Assembly (NCBI GenBank): GCA_021775475.1
Contig: JAJFHS010000056.1
Span: forward strand, 1 to 64,000
Source of the DNA: Hyphomicrobiales bacterium
GTDB lineage: Bacteria > Pseudomonadota > Alphaproteobacteria > Rhizobiales > JAJFHR01
Length of the DNA: 64,000 bases
Direction of reading: 5' to 3'
Below, in pieces: positions 38,440 through 47,684 of the stretch (position 1 is the first letter of the stretch; each line of letters opens with the position of its first letter). Position numbers and translations under genes: made by a program. The notes beneath the pieces are model-generated. The model was not told where the DNA came from. It did no database searches and saw nothing but the letters and a program-made list of their open reading frames with translations.

Positions 38440-38540
38440 TCGACAACCTGTCATGCTGGAATGTTAATCTGATGAGTCTGTTTGATGGCTCAAGAATGAC
38501 ATGAGAGGCACCTTTATGCAAGTTAGGGGTTTTTAAGTCT
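38440..38540. other. intergenic region upstream of the caspase-family gene
   Basis: About 100 bases that should contain the promoter of the leftward caspase-family gene. No clear motif is visible. Confidence 0.3.
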
Positions 38541-38651
38541 TCACCGCAACGCCCTCCGCCAGCCGGCCTGCAAAGCCTCATTCTCAGTACAAAACCACTC
38601 ACCCTTGGCCTCGTTTAGCCAACACACGCGCAACCCACGCCCTTCCTGCAT
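38541..38651 (-). CDS. possible 36-residue small protein
   Basis: A short frame from ATG at 38651 to TGA at 38541 encodes a Trp- and Cys-containing peptide with the phrase EWFCTENEALQAGWR. This phrase resembles the end of small zinc-binding-like modules (WFCTEEEAxxAGxR), which makes it more than a random frame. It is probably a remnant of a larger gene, since the expected upstream part is missing and TAA lies 15 bases before the ATG. No clear ribosome binding site is seen. Confidence 0.3.
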   Translation of the reverse strand: MQEGRGLRVCWLNEAKGEWFCTENEALQAGWRRALR

Positions 38652-38746
38652 CGTTTCTTTCTGTTAATGCAAGAATTGCCACAAGCCTTGCCTTTTCGAC
38701 ATGTCTTACAGCAGCCAGCGTTCATAGATTACACTCACGAACTTTC

Positions 38747-38829
38747 CACACCGTCCCGGCCTTGTGCCCGGACCAAATGGTGCACCATCGTAATTTCAGC
38801 AGGTCCCGGCTCAAGGCCGGGACGGTGCG
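38747..38829. repeat. facing pair of CTTGA-loop hairpins (second copy)
   Basis: Arms at about 38747-38774 and 38802-38829 correspond to the element at 5238-5327, with a few mismatches in the left arm (loop side CTTGTGCCCGG instead of CTTGAGCCGGG). The 27-base spacer is unrelated to the first copy. It lies downstream of the leftward MFS gene and may terminate it. Confidence 0.75.
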
Positions 38830-38880
38830 GAGAGTTGGATCTAAATCCCATTTATCCGGCTCCCTATCAGGGAGGGTCAA

Positions 38881-40110
38881 TTAGAAAACCCTGTCTTCTG
38901 CCAGGCCCTCAGGCTTCATCACGCGCAACACCAGCGGCCCCAACAACATGATCAGGCCCATATGGCCGAAAGCAAGAACAAAGCCAAACGTGCTTTCACC
39001 ACCACCAAGATCAAGCATCAGACCAAACATCAAAGGCCCCATGATCGAGCCGACAAAGCCGATGGTTGAGTGCATCGCCATGGTAGCCCCTCTCAAGCCC
39101 TTGACCGAATTGCCAATGGCACCTGCGGTAACCGTTGAGCTTTCTGAGGCAACGGTAAATCCATGCAGCATGACAACAGCAGTGGCCAGCACATAAGATA
39201 TTGCTGAGGTGAATCCGACAATGAAGCATACAATTGCAGAGATACTCATGAAAACAAACGTCATTTTACGGCGACCAAAACGTATGGCCATCTCATTGCC
39301 CATGATACTTGAAGGCATGCTGAAAAAGGTGAAGACGGTAGCAATAGCAATCGGGGTAATCCAGTACGTATCGCCACTTGTATTGCTTTGAGTGAAAATC
39401 AGGAAAGTTACTACCCAGGTGCGCAGGCCAAAAAGCTCCCAATTGTGGAACATGTAGCACAAGGTATAGGCCATTGATGTGCGGTTTTGCGCAACCGTCT
39501 TAAGATCGCTCCACGACCACCTTTGCGATGCATCCGGGTGATCCTGCCCCGCCGGCAGAACCACAAAGGCAATCAGCAAGGCCACCAAACCGGCCACGCC
39601 GGAGCTGAAAAAAACTGTTGAAGGACTATAGGCTTGAGCAATGACATCGGTAAATACATAGGATAATCCGGTACCGACACCAAAACTTGAGGTGTAAAAA
39701 GCTGTTGCCCGCGACAAATACTTATCGTCAATATGATCACTCAGGGCTTTCAGGCCCGGCATATACGTGCCCGCCAGACCAACCCCGATCAGGGCATGAA
39801 AAAACAACGCACTCCACAGTCCTTGCGCCAACCAGGCAAAGCCAAAACTGGCGAAAGCTCCAAAACCCGCACTCAGAAGGTAAATCTTCTTGGGATCCTT
39901 ACGATCCGTCAGGCTTACGAGAAAAGGCACCGCGACCGTGTACCCGGCAAACAACATGGCGCTGATCCAGCCGGATTCTGTATTGTTGAGTTGCCACAGC
40001 TCACGATAATCCGGCAGCAGGGCTGCAAAAATTGAGATACTCAAAACCAGAAGAACCTGGGCAACGCACATTAACCCAATAAGAACCGTCGCGGGCAGAC
40101 GCAACGCCAT
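38881..40110 (-). CDS. major facilitator superfamily transporter
   Basis: A 409-residue inner membrane protein with about 12 hydrophobic segments. The loop between helices 2 and 3 reads SLTDRKDPKK, the MFS motif A position. The substrate cannot be inferred. Its last ~57 codons are duplicated at 36494-36665. It lies 25 bases downstream of gltX in the same direction. Confidence 0.85.
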   Translation of the reverse strand: MALRLPATVLIGLMCVAQVLLVLSISIFAALLPDYRELWQLNNTESGWISAMLFAGYTVAVPFLVSLTDRKDPKKIYLLSAGFGAFASFGFAWLAQGLWSALFFHALIGVGLAGTYMPGLKALSDHIDDKYLSRATAFYTSSFGVGTGLSYVFTDVIAQAYSPSTVFFSSGVAGLVALLIAFVVLPAGQDHPDASQRWSWSDLKTVAQNRTSMAYTLCYMFHNWELFGLRTWVVTFLIFTQSNTSGDTYWITPIAIATVFTFFSMPSSIMGNEMAIRFGRRKMTFVFMSISAIVCFIVGFTSAISYVLATAVVMLHGFTVASESSTVTAGAIGNSVKGLRGATMAMHSTIGFVGSIMGPLMFGLMLDLGGGESTFGFVLAFGHMGLIMLLGPLVLRVMKPEGLAEDRVF

Positions 40111-40135
40111 GGTGATTATCCTTCAGATTATAAGC

Positions 40136-41473
40136 TCAGGCCGATTGGCCCTGCAGACGCGCAAACGCTCGTTTACGCCCGATGAGCGGTAATAATGCTC
40201 TTAATTCCGGTCCGTGATCAAGCCCCGTCACTGCCAAACGCAAAGGCATGAACAAGGCTTTGCCTTTTGCACCTGTTGTTTCCTTAACTTGAGACGTCCA
40301 CTGCCCCCAGGTGTTTTCATCCCAGTCCCCTTCAGGCAACAGTCCCGCCGCAGTTTGGCAAAAAGACCGGTCTTCAATTTTCGGCTCAATTGGTCCTTGA
40401 ACAATATTCCACCAGTCGCGAACTTCACCCAGCTTTTCAATATTACCCCTGATCGCCAGCCAAAAGGCTTCCCCGCCACCAACATCAAGTGATTCTAAAT
40501 CTGAACGAACGCGGGCAAAGTCGCGTTCATGTAGGCTTTTTGCATTTAGCGCAACCAGCTCACGTTCATCAAAGCGAGCCGGAGCGCGGGACAATTTGGC
40601 AAAATCAAAATTGTCAGCCAACGCTTCCAAAGAGGCAAAAGGCGCAACAGGATCAGAGGTTCCAATAGTTGAAACAAAACTGGTCACCGACAAGGCTTCA
40701 AGCCCACTTTCGCGCAAACCTTCAACTGACAATGACCCGATGCGTTTGGATAATCTGCCACCATCAGCCCCCACCAGTAAATTATGATGGCCAAACTCTG
40801 GCAAGTGATCCCCAAGTGCTTCAAACACCTGAATTTGCGCACCCGTATTGGCCACATGATCCTCACCCCTGACAACGTGGGTAACGGCAAAATCAACATC
40901 ATCAATAACACTTGGCAGTGTGTAGAGGTAACTACCATCGCCGCGAATGAGGATAGGATCAGAAAGTGAACTGGCTTCAATCGTTTGAGACCCACGCACC
41001 AGATCATCCCAGGCCATGGTTTTATCTTCGAGAAAAAACCGCCAGTGTGGCTTGCGACCCTCGGCTTCAAAAGATTTCTTCTGCTCATCGCTCAAACTCA
41101 TCCCGGCACGGTCATAAACCGGCGGAGCGCCGCGCGAAAGCTGGCGCTTTCGTTTTCTGGCAAGCTCATCAGGCGTTTCATAACAGGCATATAGCCTGCC
41201 CTCGCCCTTAAACTTATCAGCCACCTCATCATAGCGCGCAAACCGGTCAGACTGGCGTGCAAACAGATCATGGGTTAGCCCGAGCCATTCCAGATCGCGC
41301 TTGATCCCATCGGCAAATTCCTGGGTGGATCGCTGCACATCCGTATCATCCAGCCGCAACATGAATTCGCCGTTAGAGCGTTTGGCAAACAGCCAGTTGA
41401 TTAAAGCGGTACGCACGTTGCCTACATGAATGCGGCCGGTGGGACTGGGGGCAAAACGGGTTATGACACTCAT
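40136..41473 (-). CDS. gltX: glutamyl-tRNA synthetase
   Basis: A 445-residue class I synthetase: SPTGRIHVGNVRTAL (HIGH-type motif) at the N-terminus and GGRLSKRIGS (KMSKS-type) near residue 238. Alphaproteobacteria often carry two GltX paralogues, one charging tRNA-Gln with glutamate; which type this is cannot be settled from the window. The start overlaps the nadE stop (ATGA). Confidence 0.94.
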   Translation of the reverse strand: MSVITRFAPSPTGRIHVGNVRTALINWLFAKRSNGEFMLRLDDTDVQRSTQEFADGIKRDLEWLGLTHDLFARQSDRFARYDEVADKFKGEGRLYACYETPDELARKRKRQLSRGAPPVYDRAGMSLSDEQKKSFEAEGRKPHWRFFLEDKTMAWDDLVRGSQTIEASSLSDPILIRGDGSYLYTLPSVIDDVDFAVTHVVRGEDHVANTGAQIQVFEALGDHLPEFGHHNLLVGADGGRLSKRIGSLSVEGLRESGLEALSVTSFVSTIGTSDPVAPFASLEALADNFDFAKLSRAPARFDERELVALNAKSLHERDFARVRSDLESLDVGGGEAFWLAIRGNIEKLGEVRDWWNIVQGPIEPKIEDRSFCQTAAGLLPEGDWDENTWGQWTSQVKETTGAKGKALFMPLRLAVTGLDHGPELRALLPLIGRKRAFARLQGQSA

Positions 41474-43140
41474 GGATCAGACACCTTGTCGCGGAAGGAA
41501 TTGGTAATGGGATAACGTCGGTCGCGGCCGAAGTTTTTAGACGATAGTTTGACACCGGGTGCGGCCTGACGCCGCTTGTATTCGGCAATATAAAGCAGAT
41601 GCTGAATACGGTTGACAACGTCCACCTCATGCCCACGCGCCACAATCTCACTCACTGGCATTTCTTTTTCCACCAAACAGCGCAAAATATCATCGAGAAC
41701 ATCATATGGCGGCAGATTGTCCTGATCGACCTGACCTTCGCGCAACTCTGCCGTTGGTGGTTTGGTGATAATGTTTGGTGGAATAACCACACCAACTGGA
41801 CCTTTCAGTCCGGCGGGCAAATGCGCGTTGCGAAATTCTGCCAACGCAAACACCTGCATTTTATAGAGGTCTTTAATCGGGTTAAAGCCACCATTCATAT
41901 CGCCATAAAGCGTGGCATAGCCCACGGATACTTCAGATTTATTGCCGGTGGTCACAACCATGGAGCCGAATTTATTCGACACCGCCATCAACATCATCCC
42001 GCGAATGCGCGATTGGATGTTTTCTTCGGTAACGTCTTCTTCTGTGCCCGCAAACAGCGGCTCAAGCGACGTCAAAGCCCCTTCAACTGCAGCACTAATG
42101 GGGACAATATCGTAACGCACCCCCAGAGCCTGCGCGCAAGCCTTGGCATCATCCAGGCTTTCATCGCTGGTATATTGATAAGGCAACATGATGCAGTGAA
42201 CTTTATCCGCTCCAAAAGCATCAACCGCCATCGCCGCGCACAGCGCACTGTCAATACCGCCGGAAAACCCCAGAACAATACTGGGAAAACGGTTCTTCTC
42301 AACATAATCCTTAAGACCAAGAACACAGGCGCGATAGAGATTTTCATCTGCACTGGTAGCGGCAACAATCTCACCCTTGTCACAGACCCAGCCGTCACCA
42401 TCGCGTTGCCAGTTGGTAATTCTGATATGCTCCTCAAAGCCGGGAAGCTGGTGGGCAAAAGTCCTGTCCCTGTTAAGAACAAACGAGCCACCATCAAAAA
42501 CGATTTCATCCTGGCCGCCGACCTGATTGAGATAAATCAGCGGCAAACCGCTTTCGGTCACCCGTGCCACCACATGGTTAAGCCGGATATCGACTTTGTC
42601 AGCCTCAAACGGCGAGCCATTGGCGACAATCAGAATTTCAGCGGCGGTTTCTTCCAGGCACTCAACAACGTCATCAAACCAGATATCTTCACAAATCGGC
42701 AGGCCCAGCCTGACGCCGCGAAAATTCACCGGTCCCGGCAGCGGTCCGGGTTCAAACAGCCTTAACTCATCAAACACACCATAGTTGGGCAGACAAACCT
42801 TGTGGCGTATGGCTTCAATTTTGCCATGATCCAGCAGCGCCATGGAATTGTAGAGCTTCCCATCTTCCACATACGGCAGGCCCACCAGCAAAGCGGGGCC
42901 ACCGTCAGCGGTTTCTTCCGCCAATGCTTCCACCGCTGCAAGGGCTGCTTTTTGAAACGATGGCTTCAACACCAGATCTTCGGGCATGTAGCCACAAATA
43001 AAAAGTTCCGAAAACACCACGAGATCGGCATTGCCGCGGGCTGCAATCTGGCGGGCATCACGAATTTTTTGTGCGTTTCCCGATATATCGCCAACTACAG
43101 GGTTGAGTTGAGCGAGAGCAATCTTTAACTGTTGTGTCAT
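41470..43140 (-). CDS. nadE: glutamine-dependent NAD+ synthetase
   Basis: A 556-residue two-domain enzyme. The N-terminal nitrilase-type glutaminase domain (about 1-260) shows the Glu in FSELFICGY, Lys in KVCLPNYG and Cys in LPICEDIWF. The C-terminal synthetase domain has the ATP-pyrophosphatase loop GFSGGIDSAL (about 292). It amidates nicotinic acid adenine dinucleotide to NAD+, drawing ammonia from glutamine. It is upstream of gltX with overlapping ends. Confidence 0.95.
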   Translation of the reverse strand: MTQQLKIALAQLNPVVGDISGNAQKIRDARQIAARGNADLVVFSELFICGYMPEDLVLKPSFQKAALAAVEALAEETADGGPALLVGLPYVEDGKLYNSMALLDHGKIEAIRHKVCLPNYGVFDELRLFEPGPLPGPVNFRGVRLGLPICEDIWFDDVVECLEETAAEILIVANGSPFEADKVDIRLNHVVARVTESGLPLIYLNQVGGQDEIVFDGGSFVLNRDRTFAHQLPGFEEHIRITNWQRDGDGWVCDKGEIVAATSADENLYRACVLGLKDYVEKNRFPSIVLGFSGGIDSALCAAMAVDAFGADKVHCIMLPYQYTSDESLDDAKACAQALGVRYDIVPISAAVEGALTSLEPLFAGTEEDVTEENIQSRIRGMMLMAVSNKFGSMVVTTGNKSEVSVGYATLYGDMNGGFNPIKDLYKMQVFALAEFRNAHLPAGLKGPVGVVIPPNIITKPPTAELREGQVDQDNLPPYDVLDDILRCLVEKEMPVSEIVARGHEVDVVNRIQHLLYIAEYKRRQAAPGVKLSSKNFGRDRRYPITNSFRDKVSDP

Positions 43141-43165
43141 ATTAGGGTCTAAGTTCCCATGTGAA

Positions 43166-43669
43166 ATGCAATCGTTTTACCAGACAATCAAAAGCTCGTA
43201 TAAGAAATCTCAACTTGATGCAAGGAACAAGAGATTGCCAGACATAATCCATTCTACACACAAGCCCTTTTTCTATCCGGCTTTGTTGATGCTCACTCTA
43301 ACACTTTTTATTCCGGCAATTTCCATGTCCAGCCCTGTATTGGCGCAAGATTCCAAAGTCGGTCGCTTTATAACCAACTATGGACCTTTGATATTTTTTC
43401 AGGGTAACGACAAAGGTCTTGCCGGTTTTTATTACTACAAAGGCCAGCCCGCCCACCTTTTTCTCAATCGCAATAAAAACGGTAGCTACAAGGGCTACTG
43501 GGTACAGGCGTTCTCAGAAAAGAAATGCGCCAAAACCAAAAATGGCTCGCCTTACTGGGGAACCATTGATGCAGCCTTCAAGGGCAAAAACTTTCTCGCC
43601 TTATGGAACTTTTGCAACGATCCTCTGATCAATCAAAAAAACCGCCAATGGAAAGGTAGATCGCATTAG
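43166..43669 (+). CDS. secreted hypothetical protein
   Basis: A 167-residue protein with an unusually long basic N-terminus, then a signal-like hydrophobic stretch (about 36-53, FYPALLMLTLTLFIPAIS) and a likely cleavage near VLAQ. The mature part is about 105 residues, rich in Lys, Asn, Gly, Tyr and Trp with two Cys. I do not recognise the family. The true start may be further in, nearer the signal peptide. It diverges from nadE. Confidence 0.6.
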   Translation: MQSFYQTIKSSYKKSQLDARNKRLPDIIHSTHKPFFYPALLMLTLTLFIPAISMSSPVLAQDSKVGRFITNYGPLIFFQGNDKGLAGFYYYKGQPAHLFLNRNKNGSYKGYWVQAFSEKKCAKTKNGSPYWGTIDAAFKGKNFLALWNFCNDPLINQKNRQWKGRSH

Positions 43670-43703
43670 CAGCACGTTACCTTTAATCAAACCCACTCCA
43701 TTC

Positions 43704-43732
43704 GTCATCCCTGGGCTTGCCCCGGGGATGAC
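43704..43732. terminator. hairpin between convergent genes, CTTG-loop family
   Basis: A 12-bp stem (GTCATCCCTGGG with CCCGGGGATGAC, one T-G pair) on a CTTGC loop. It differs from the elements at 162-199 and 24910-25023 at paired stem positions. Lying between two converging genes, it probably stops transcription from both. No T-run follows. Confidence 0.55.
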
Positions 43733-43772
43733 GGATTAGGTGGGTTCGATTATATGCGACACCAATTTTCCT

Positions 43773-45170
43773 CTATAATCCAATAATGGCCGCTTTTTTC
43801 TCAACGCCATTGTTGTTTTGATCGCGTTCTTTTTTCAGTTTTTCAGCTACCAGAAAAGCCAGCTCCAGCGATTGATCGGCATTGAGACGCGGGTCACAAT
43901 GGGTGTGATAGCGCGCGGATAGATCGGCTTCCTTAACGGTGTTTGATCCGCCTATACATTCAGTTACATTCTGCCCGGTCATTTCGATATGCACGCCACC
44001 TGCATGAGTGCCTTCGGCGTGATGCACATCAAAAAATTCTTCGACTTCCTGCAATACCTGGTTGAATGGCCGGGTTTTAAAGCCGTTGGATGCCTTGATG
44101 GTGTTGCCGTGCATTGGATCACACGACCACACAACTGTGCGCCCTTCGCGTTCAACCGCCCGGATCAATTTTGGCAGATGTTTTTCAACTTCGCCCGCAC
44201 CAAAGCGTGCAATCAGTGTCAGGCGGCCGGGAATATCATCAGGGTTGAGAATATCAATCAACCGGATCAGATCATCGGCTTCCATGCTCGGACCACACTT
44301 CAGGCCCAAGGGATTGCGAATGCCACGGCAAAACTCCATGTGCGCATGGTCAAACTGGCGGGTTCTGTCACCAATCCAGATAAGATGCCCCGATGTGGCA
44401 TACCATTCGCCTGAAGTTGAATCGACGCGTGTCAAAGCCTGTTCATAGCCCAGCAGCAAAGCTTCATGGCTCACATAAAAATCCGTATTGCGCAATCGCG
44501 CAGTCTCTTCGGGCGTAATCCCGCAGGCCCGCATGAATGCCAGCGCTTCGGAAATCCTGTCAGCCAGTTCGGCATAGCGCTCGCCTGCCGGTGTTTCGGC
44601 CAGAAATCCCACTGTCCATTGATGCACATGATCAAGATTGGCATAGCCACCTTGAGAAAATGCCCGCAACAGATTTAAGGTTGCCGCAGCCTGCCGATAA
44701 GCCTTTATCTGCCGGTCCGGATCGGGAATGCGTGCTTCCGGCGTAAATCCCATACCATTGATGATGTCCCCCCGGTAACTCGGCAATGTCACATCACCTA
44801 GCGTTTCATTATCAGATGAACGCGGTTTGGCAAACTGACCGGCAATCCGCCCCAGCTTGACCACCGGCGAAGATGCCGCAAAGGTTAAAACCACGGCCAT
44901 CTGCAAAAACACTTTGAAAAAATCACGAATGTTATCGGCGTTATGCTCGGCAAAACTTTCTGCACAATCACCACCCTGGAGCAAAAACCCTCGCCCTTGA
45001 GCAACTTCACCCAAATTCGCTGTCAGTTTGCGAACTTCACCTGCAAATACCAGCGGGGGAAATGTTGCCAGTTCAGCTTCAGCATTTTCGAGAGCTGTTT
45101 TATCTTCATAATGCGGCACCTGAAGGATCGGGAGGCCGCGCCAACTGTCTGGAGACCAGGATTTTGCCAT
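43773..45170 (-). CDS. class II 3-deoxy-7-phosphoheptulonate (DAHP) synthase
   Basis: A 465-residue class II (plant-like) DAHP synthase, the first enzyme of the shikimate pathway, joining phosphoenolpyruvate and erythrose 4-phosphate. The metal-binding Cys is in [14 protein letters not shown] near residue 66, and CDPMHGNT and [12 protein letters not shown] further on supply the other ligands. Length is normal. No neighbouring aromatic-pathway genes are present. Confidence 0.95.
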   Translation of the reverse strand: MAKSWSPDSWRGLPILQVPHYEDKTALENAEAELATFPPLVFAGEVRKLTANLGEVAQGRGFLLQGGDCAESFAEHNADNIRDFFKVFLQMAVVLTFAASSPVVKLGRIAGQFAKPRSSDNETLGDVTLPSYRGDIINGMGFTPEARIPDPDRQIKAYRQAAATLNLLRAFSQGGYANLDHVHQWTVGFLAETPAGERYAELADRISEALAFMRACGITPEETARLRNTDFYVSHEALLLGYEQALTRVDSTSGEWYATSGHLIWIGDRTRQFDHAHMEFCRGIRNPLGLKCGPSMEADDLIRLIDILNPDDIPGRLTLIARFGAGEVEKHLPKLIRAVEREGRTVVWSCDPMHGNTIKASNGFKTRPFNQVLQEVEEFFDVHHAEGTHAGGVHIEMTGQNVTECIGGSNTVKEADLSARYHTHCDPRLNADQSLELAFLVAEKLKKERDQNNNGVEKKAAIIGL

Positions 45171-45289
45171 TACTTAACGCCTTGATTACAAAAGTGTTAC
45201 ATACGCAGCTGAAACAGGTTCCAGCCATAATTCCAGTCTTATACACGAAGGTTGAGGCAAAAGGGAAGGGTTTGCGAATCCTGCTGTTT

Positions 45290-45916
45290 TTAAGGCCGCG
45301 GCCAGGTGCCTTCAAACGGCGTTGCCAGGGCACGCTCAACCATCATCAATCGGTCCTGACCAAAGAACATATCACCATCGACAAAATATGTAGGTGCACC
45401 AAACACCGAACGCTCTATGGCCTCCGCCGTATTGGCATCATAGATTGCCTGGATTTCCGGCAAAGCCGCATCATTGAGCAAAGGTTCGGGATCAATGCCG
45501 GCTTCTTTTCCCAGTTGGATCAATGTTTCCCTATCGGCAAGATCGGCATCATCGACCCAATGTGCCTGCAACAGGCAATGTGCCAATTGGTCAACATTAA
45601 CTCCGCGCTCCTGCCCGGCAATCAGCATGCAGTTGACCAGGGTCATATCATTATCGTGGTGCGTAGGTCTTGCTGTCATCAACGCAATATTGCGCCATTG
45701 CGCCCAGCGCTCCATTTCGCGGCCATAAAAATAGGCGCTGCGCTGGGGCGTGCGCCCGCTGATTGGCCCCGGCCCTGTTACCTCGGTCGTCTTGCGCAAA
45801 TCAAAAGGTTTATGAATGATCGGGCAATCGACAGCCTCCGCAATTCGCATTAACTCTGCCGAGCCAAAATATGAATAAGAAGAATGCGCGGAATAGAAAT
45901 ACTCTAGTTTGGTCAT
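45290..45916 (-). CDS. 2-hydroxychromene-2-carboxylate isomerase/DsbA-like protein
   Basis: A 208-residue thioredoxin-fold protein of the kappa-GST/HCCA isomerase type. It opens with LEYFYSAHSSYSYFG, where the Ser replaces the Cys pair of DsbA, and ends with VFGAPTYFVDGDMFFGQDRL, a family signature. The prototype NahD acts in naphthalene breakdown with glutathione, but most members have unknown substrates. It directly follows the DMT transporter. Confidence 0.85.
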   Translation of the reverse strand: MTKLEYFYSAHSSYSYFGSAELMRIAEAVDCPIIHKPFDLRKTTEVTGPGPISGRTPQRSAYFYGREMERWAQWRNIALMTARPTHHDNDMTLVNCMLIAGQERGVNVDQLAHCLLQAHWVDDADLADRETLIQLGKEAGIDPEPLLNDAALPEIQAIYDANTAEAIERSVFGAPTYFVDGDMFFGQDRLMMVERALATPFEGTWPRP

Positions 45917-45917
45917 T

Positions 45918-46853
45918 TTATTCTTTCACGGGTTGCAAGGTTATTTGGCGCGGCTGCACAAGTGCCATTCCCATCAACATAAGCGCCAGTGCCGCCCACA
46001 CCCAGATGGAATAAGTTTCATTGAGAGCCACGGCGCTAATCAAAACACCGGCAATAGTTACCACATAGGCAATTTGACTGGAGAACACCACACCGGCAAC
46101 ACCCACCAGCCAGATGTATCCGGTATAGGCAAACGTATGCATCACTGAGGATGCCAAAAGCGCCCATTCCGGCGCCTGCCATTCTATACTCAAATCAATC
46201 CAGCTGCTGGAGAAATATGCCAGAGGGGCGACGATAAAAATGCCCAGAACCGACGCGCCCAGCAAGGTCATCGCCGGGTCAAGCTGTTTGGGTGCGCGCA
46301 AAGCTATATAGCTGCCTTCAAAGCCATAACTGACCGGTGCCAGCAGAGCCACCAAAACGTAGATGGCTTTTTCAGGGTCCGGCAGACTGGTTTTGGGACC
46401 GATGAGTAAAACCACCGCAGCAGCGCCAGACAGAACGCCAATGATGCGAATTGCCGCAGGTTTTTCGATGCCCAGCGCCAGCGCGATAATCAGGGCAAAC
46501 ATCGGCACAGATGCGATCACTATGGACATCACACCAGCCGGCAGTTGGGCAGCTGAAAAATAGGAAAAGCTGTTGGGGACCAGGGTTCCCAGCAGGACAA
46601 TCACCAGAAAGAACACCAACGTCTGCAGGTTCAAAGGGGACTGTTTGGCCGGTCCAGATTTCAACCGGCGCACAAGGGCTATTGGCGTGAGCACGATGGT
46701 GGTGAAAATCAATTGCCAGAAAATCAACCCAAGCGGCTGGTAGCCGGTGGAAACAACAACTTTGGTAAGCGGGATTGTCGCCCCCCAGACGATGCCCATC
46801 ACCAAAAGAACTACCAACACACCAAACCGTCTCATCAGCCCGATACCAATCAT
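45918..46853 (-). CDS. EamA/DMT-superfamily transporter
   Basis: A membrane protein of about 311 residues with ten hydrophobic segments in two EamA repeats. It probably exports a small metabolite; the substrate is unknown. Starts at 46853 and 46835 are both plausible; neither has a strong ribosome binding site. Its stop is one base from the isomerase start, so the two are likely one transcript. Confidence 0.82.
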   Translation of the reverse strand: MIGIGLMRRFGVLVVLLVMGIVWGATIPLTKVVVSTGYQPLGLIFWQLIFTTIVLTPIALVRRLKSGPAKQSPLNLQTLVFFLVIVLLGTLVPNSFSYFSAAQLPAGVMSIVIASVPMFALIIALALGIEKPAAIRIIGVLSGAAAVVLLIGPKTSLPDPEKAIYVLVALLAPVSYGFEGSYIALRAPKQLDPAMTLLGASVLGIFIVAPLAYFSSSWIDLSIEWQAPEWALLASSVMHTFAYTGYIWLVGVAGVVFSSQIAYVVTIAGVLISAVALNETYSIWVWAALALMLMGMALVQPRQITLQPVKE

Positions 46854-46940
46854 GAAATGAAATGAAAGTGAGCACTTTCCGCCCCTGTCCGCCATCACTA
46901 TGTGGGCAAATCCGGCCATTTGGCAAGCAAATTGAATGCT

Positions 46941-47684
46941 CTACATCAACGACAACAAAGTGGCGGTCTTTTCCATTTCGAGCCAGCGCCGCGCCCGGTG
47001 AGCTGCGGCATCTTCATCATGGCCCCATTGTTCAATCTGCCAGTCTTCATCCACATGAGCACAAATCCAGGCATTTTCAGCATCAAGATGACCATCACCA
47101 ACAGAAAATGCCAAAACGGCAGACCCGGTCAGGGTGGTTAAATTGTGCATCGCGGCAAGCATCATAGCCGACCGCTGTCGTAAAATTACCGCAAGCTTTT
47201 CTAACGCCTCCCCCGATTGCGCCTGATGCATAACACCACCGACACACAACAGACGCACGCCATGGGTGTTATCAAACCAGTCCAGCACCGGATCCCAACT
47301 CACATTTTGGCGCTTCACCAGATCATCAGGTTCAAGCGCGCGGTAACACAGGAGGTCTGTTCCGGCATACTCACAAATCTCGGCAATCACATCTTCAGGG
47401 TTGGGAGCAATACGATCGATAGCGGTATTGGTAACCTTGGTGGTATACATGGCTTCAAGGTCGATGAAATCTCCCTGTCGCTCCCAATCAGCGGCAATTG
47501 CCGCGGCTATGCTTTCGCTTTCCACTTCCAGCAGATTTTTCGCCGGTGTTTTTATCGATCGACCATCCAGTTCGACACGATAACCGTTGGCTGATTTTTC
47601 CACGCCTACGTTTTTATAAAACCGTCGCGGCAATTTACGACCGAACATGTCGATCTTGTCTTTGTCATCACTAGGCTCGCTCAT
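46941..47684 (-). CDS. ATP12-family F1-ATPase assembly chaperone
   Basis: A 247-residue ATP12 homologue. It contains RFYKNVGVE near the N-terminus and the conserved CYRALEPDDL and WDPVLDWFD region. In mitochondria ATP12 binds the F1 alpha subunit during ATP synthase assembly; alphaproteobacterial proteins are thought to do the same. The start overlaps the preceding stop by one base (TGATG). Confidence 0.92.
   Translation of the reverse strand: MSEPSDDKDKIDMFGRKLPRRFYKNVGVEKSANGYRVELDGRSIKTPAKNLLEVESESIAAAIAADWERQGDFIDLEAMYTTKVTNTAIDRIAPNPEDVIAEICEYAGTDLLCYRALEPDDLVKRQNVSWDPVLDWFDNTHGVRLLCVGGVMHQAQSGEALEKLAVILRQRSAMMLAAMHNLTTLTGSAVLAFSVGDGHLDAENAWICAHVDEDWQIEQWGHDEDAAAHRARRWLEMEKTATLLSLM

Noticed and set aside
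41599-42765. Long plus-strand frame of 388 codons
   Set aside because: It is antisense to nadE, whose protein has clear catalytic motifs; composition is unlike a real protein.
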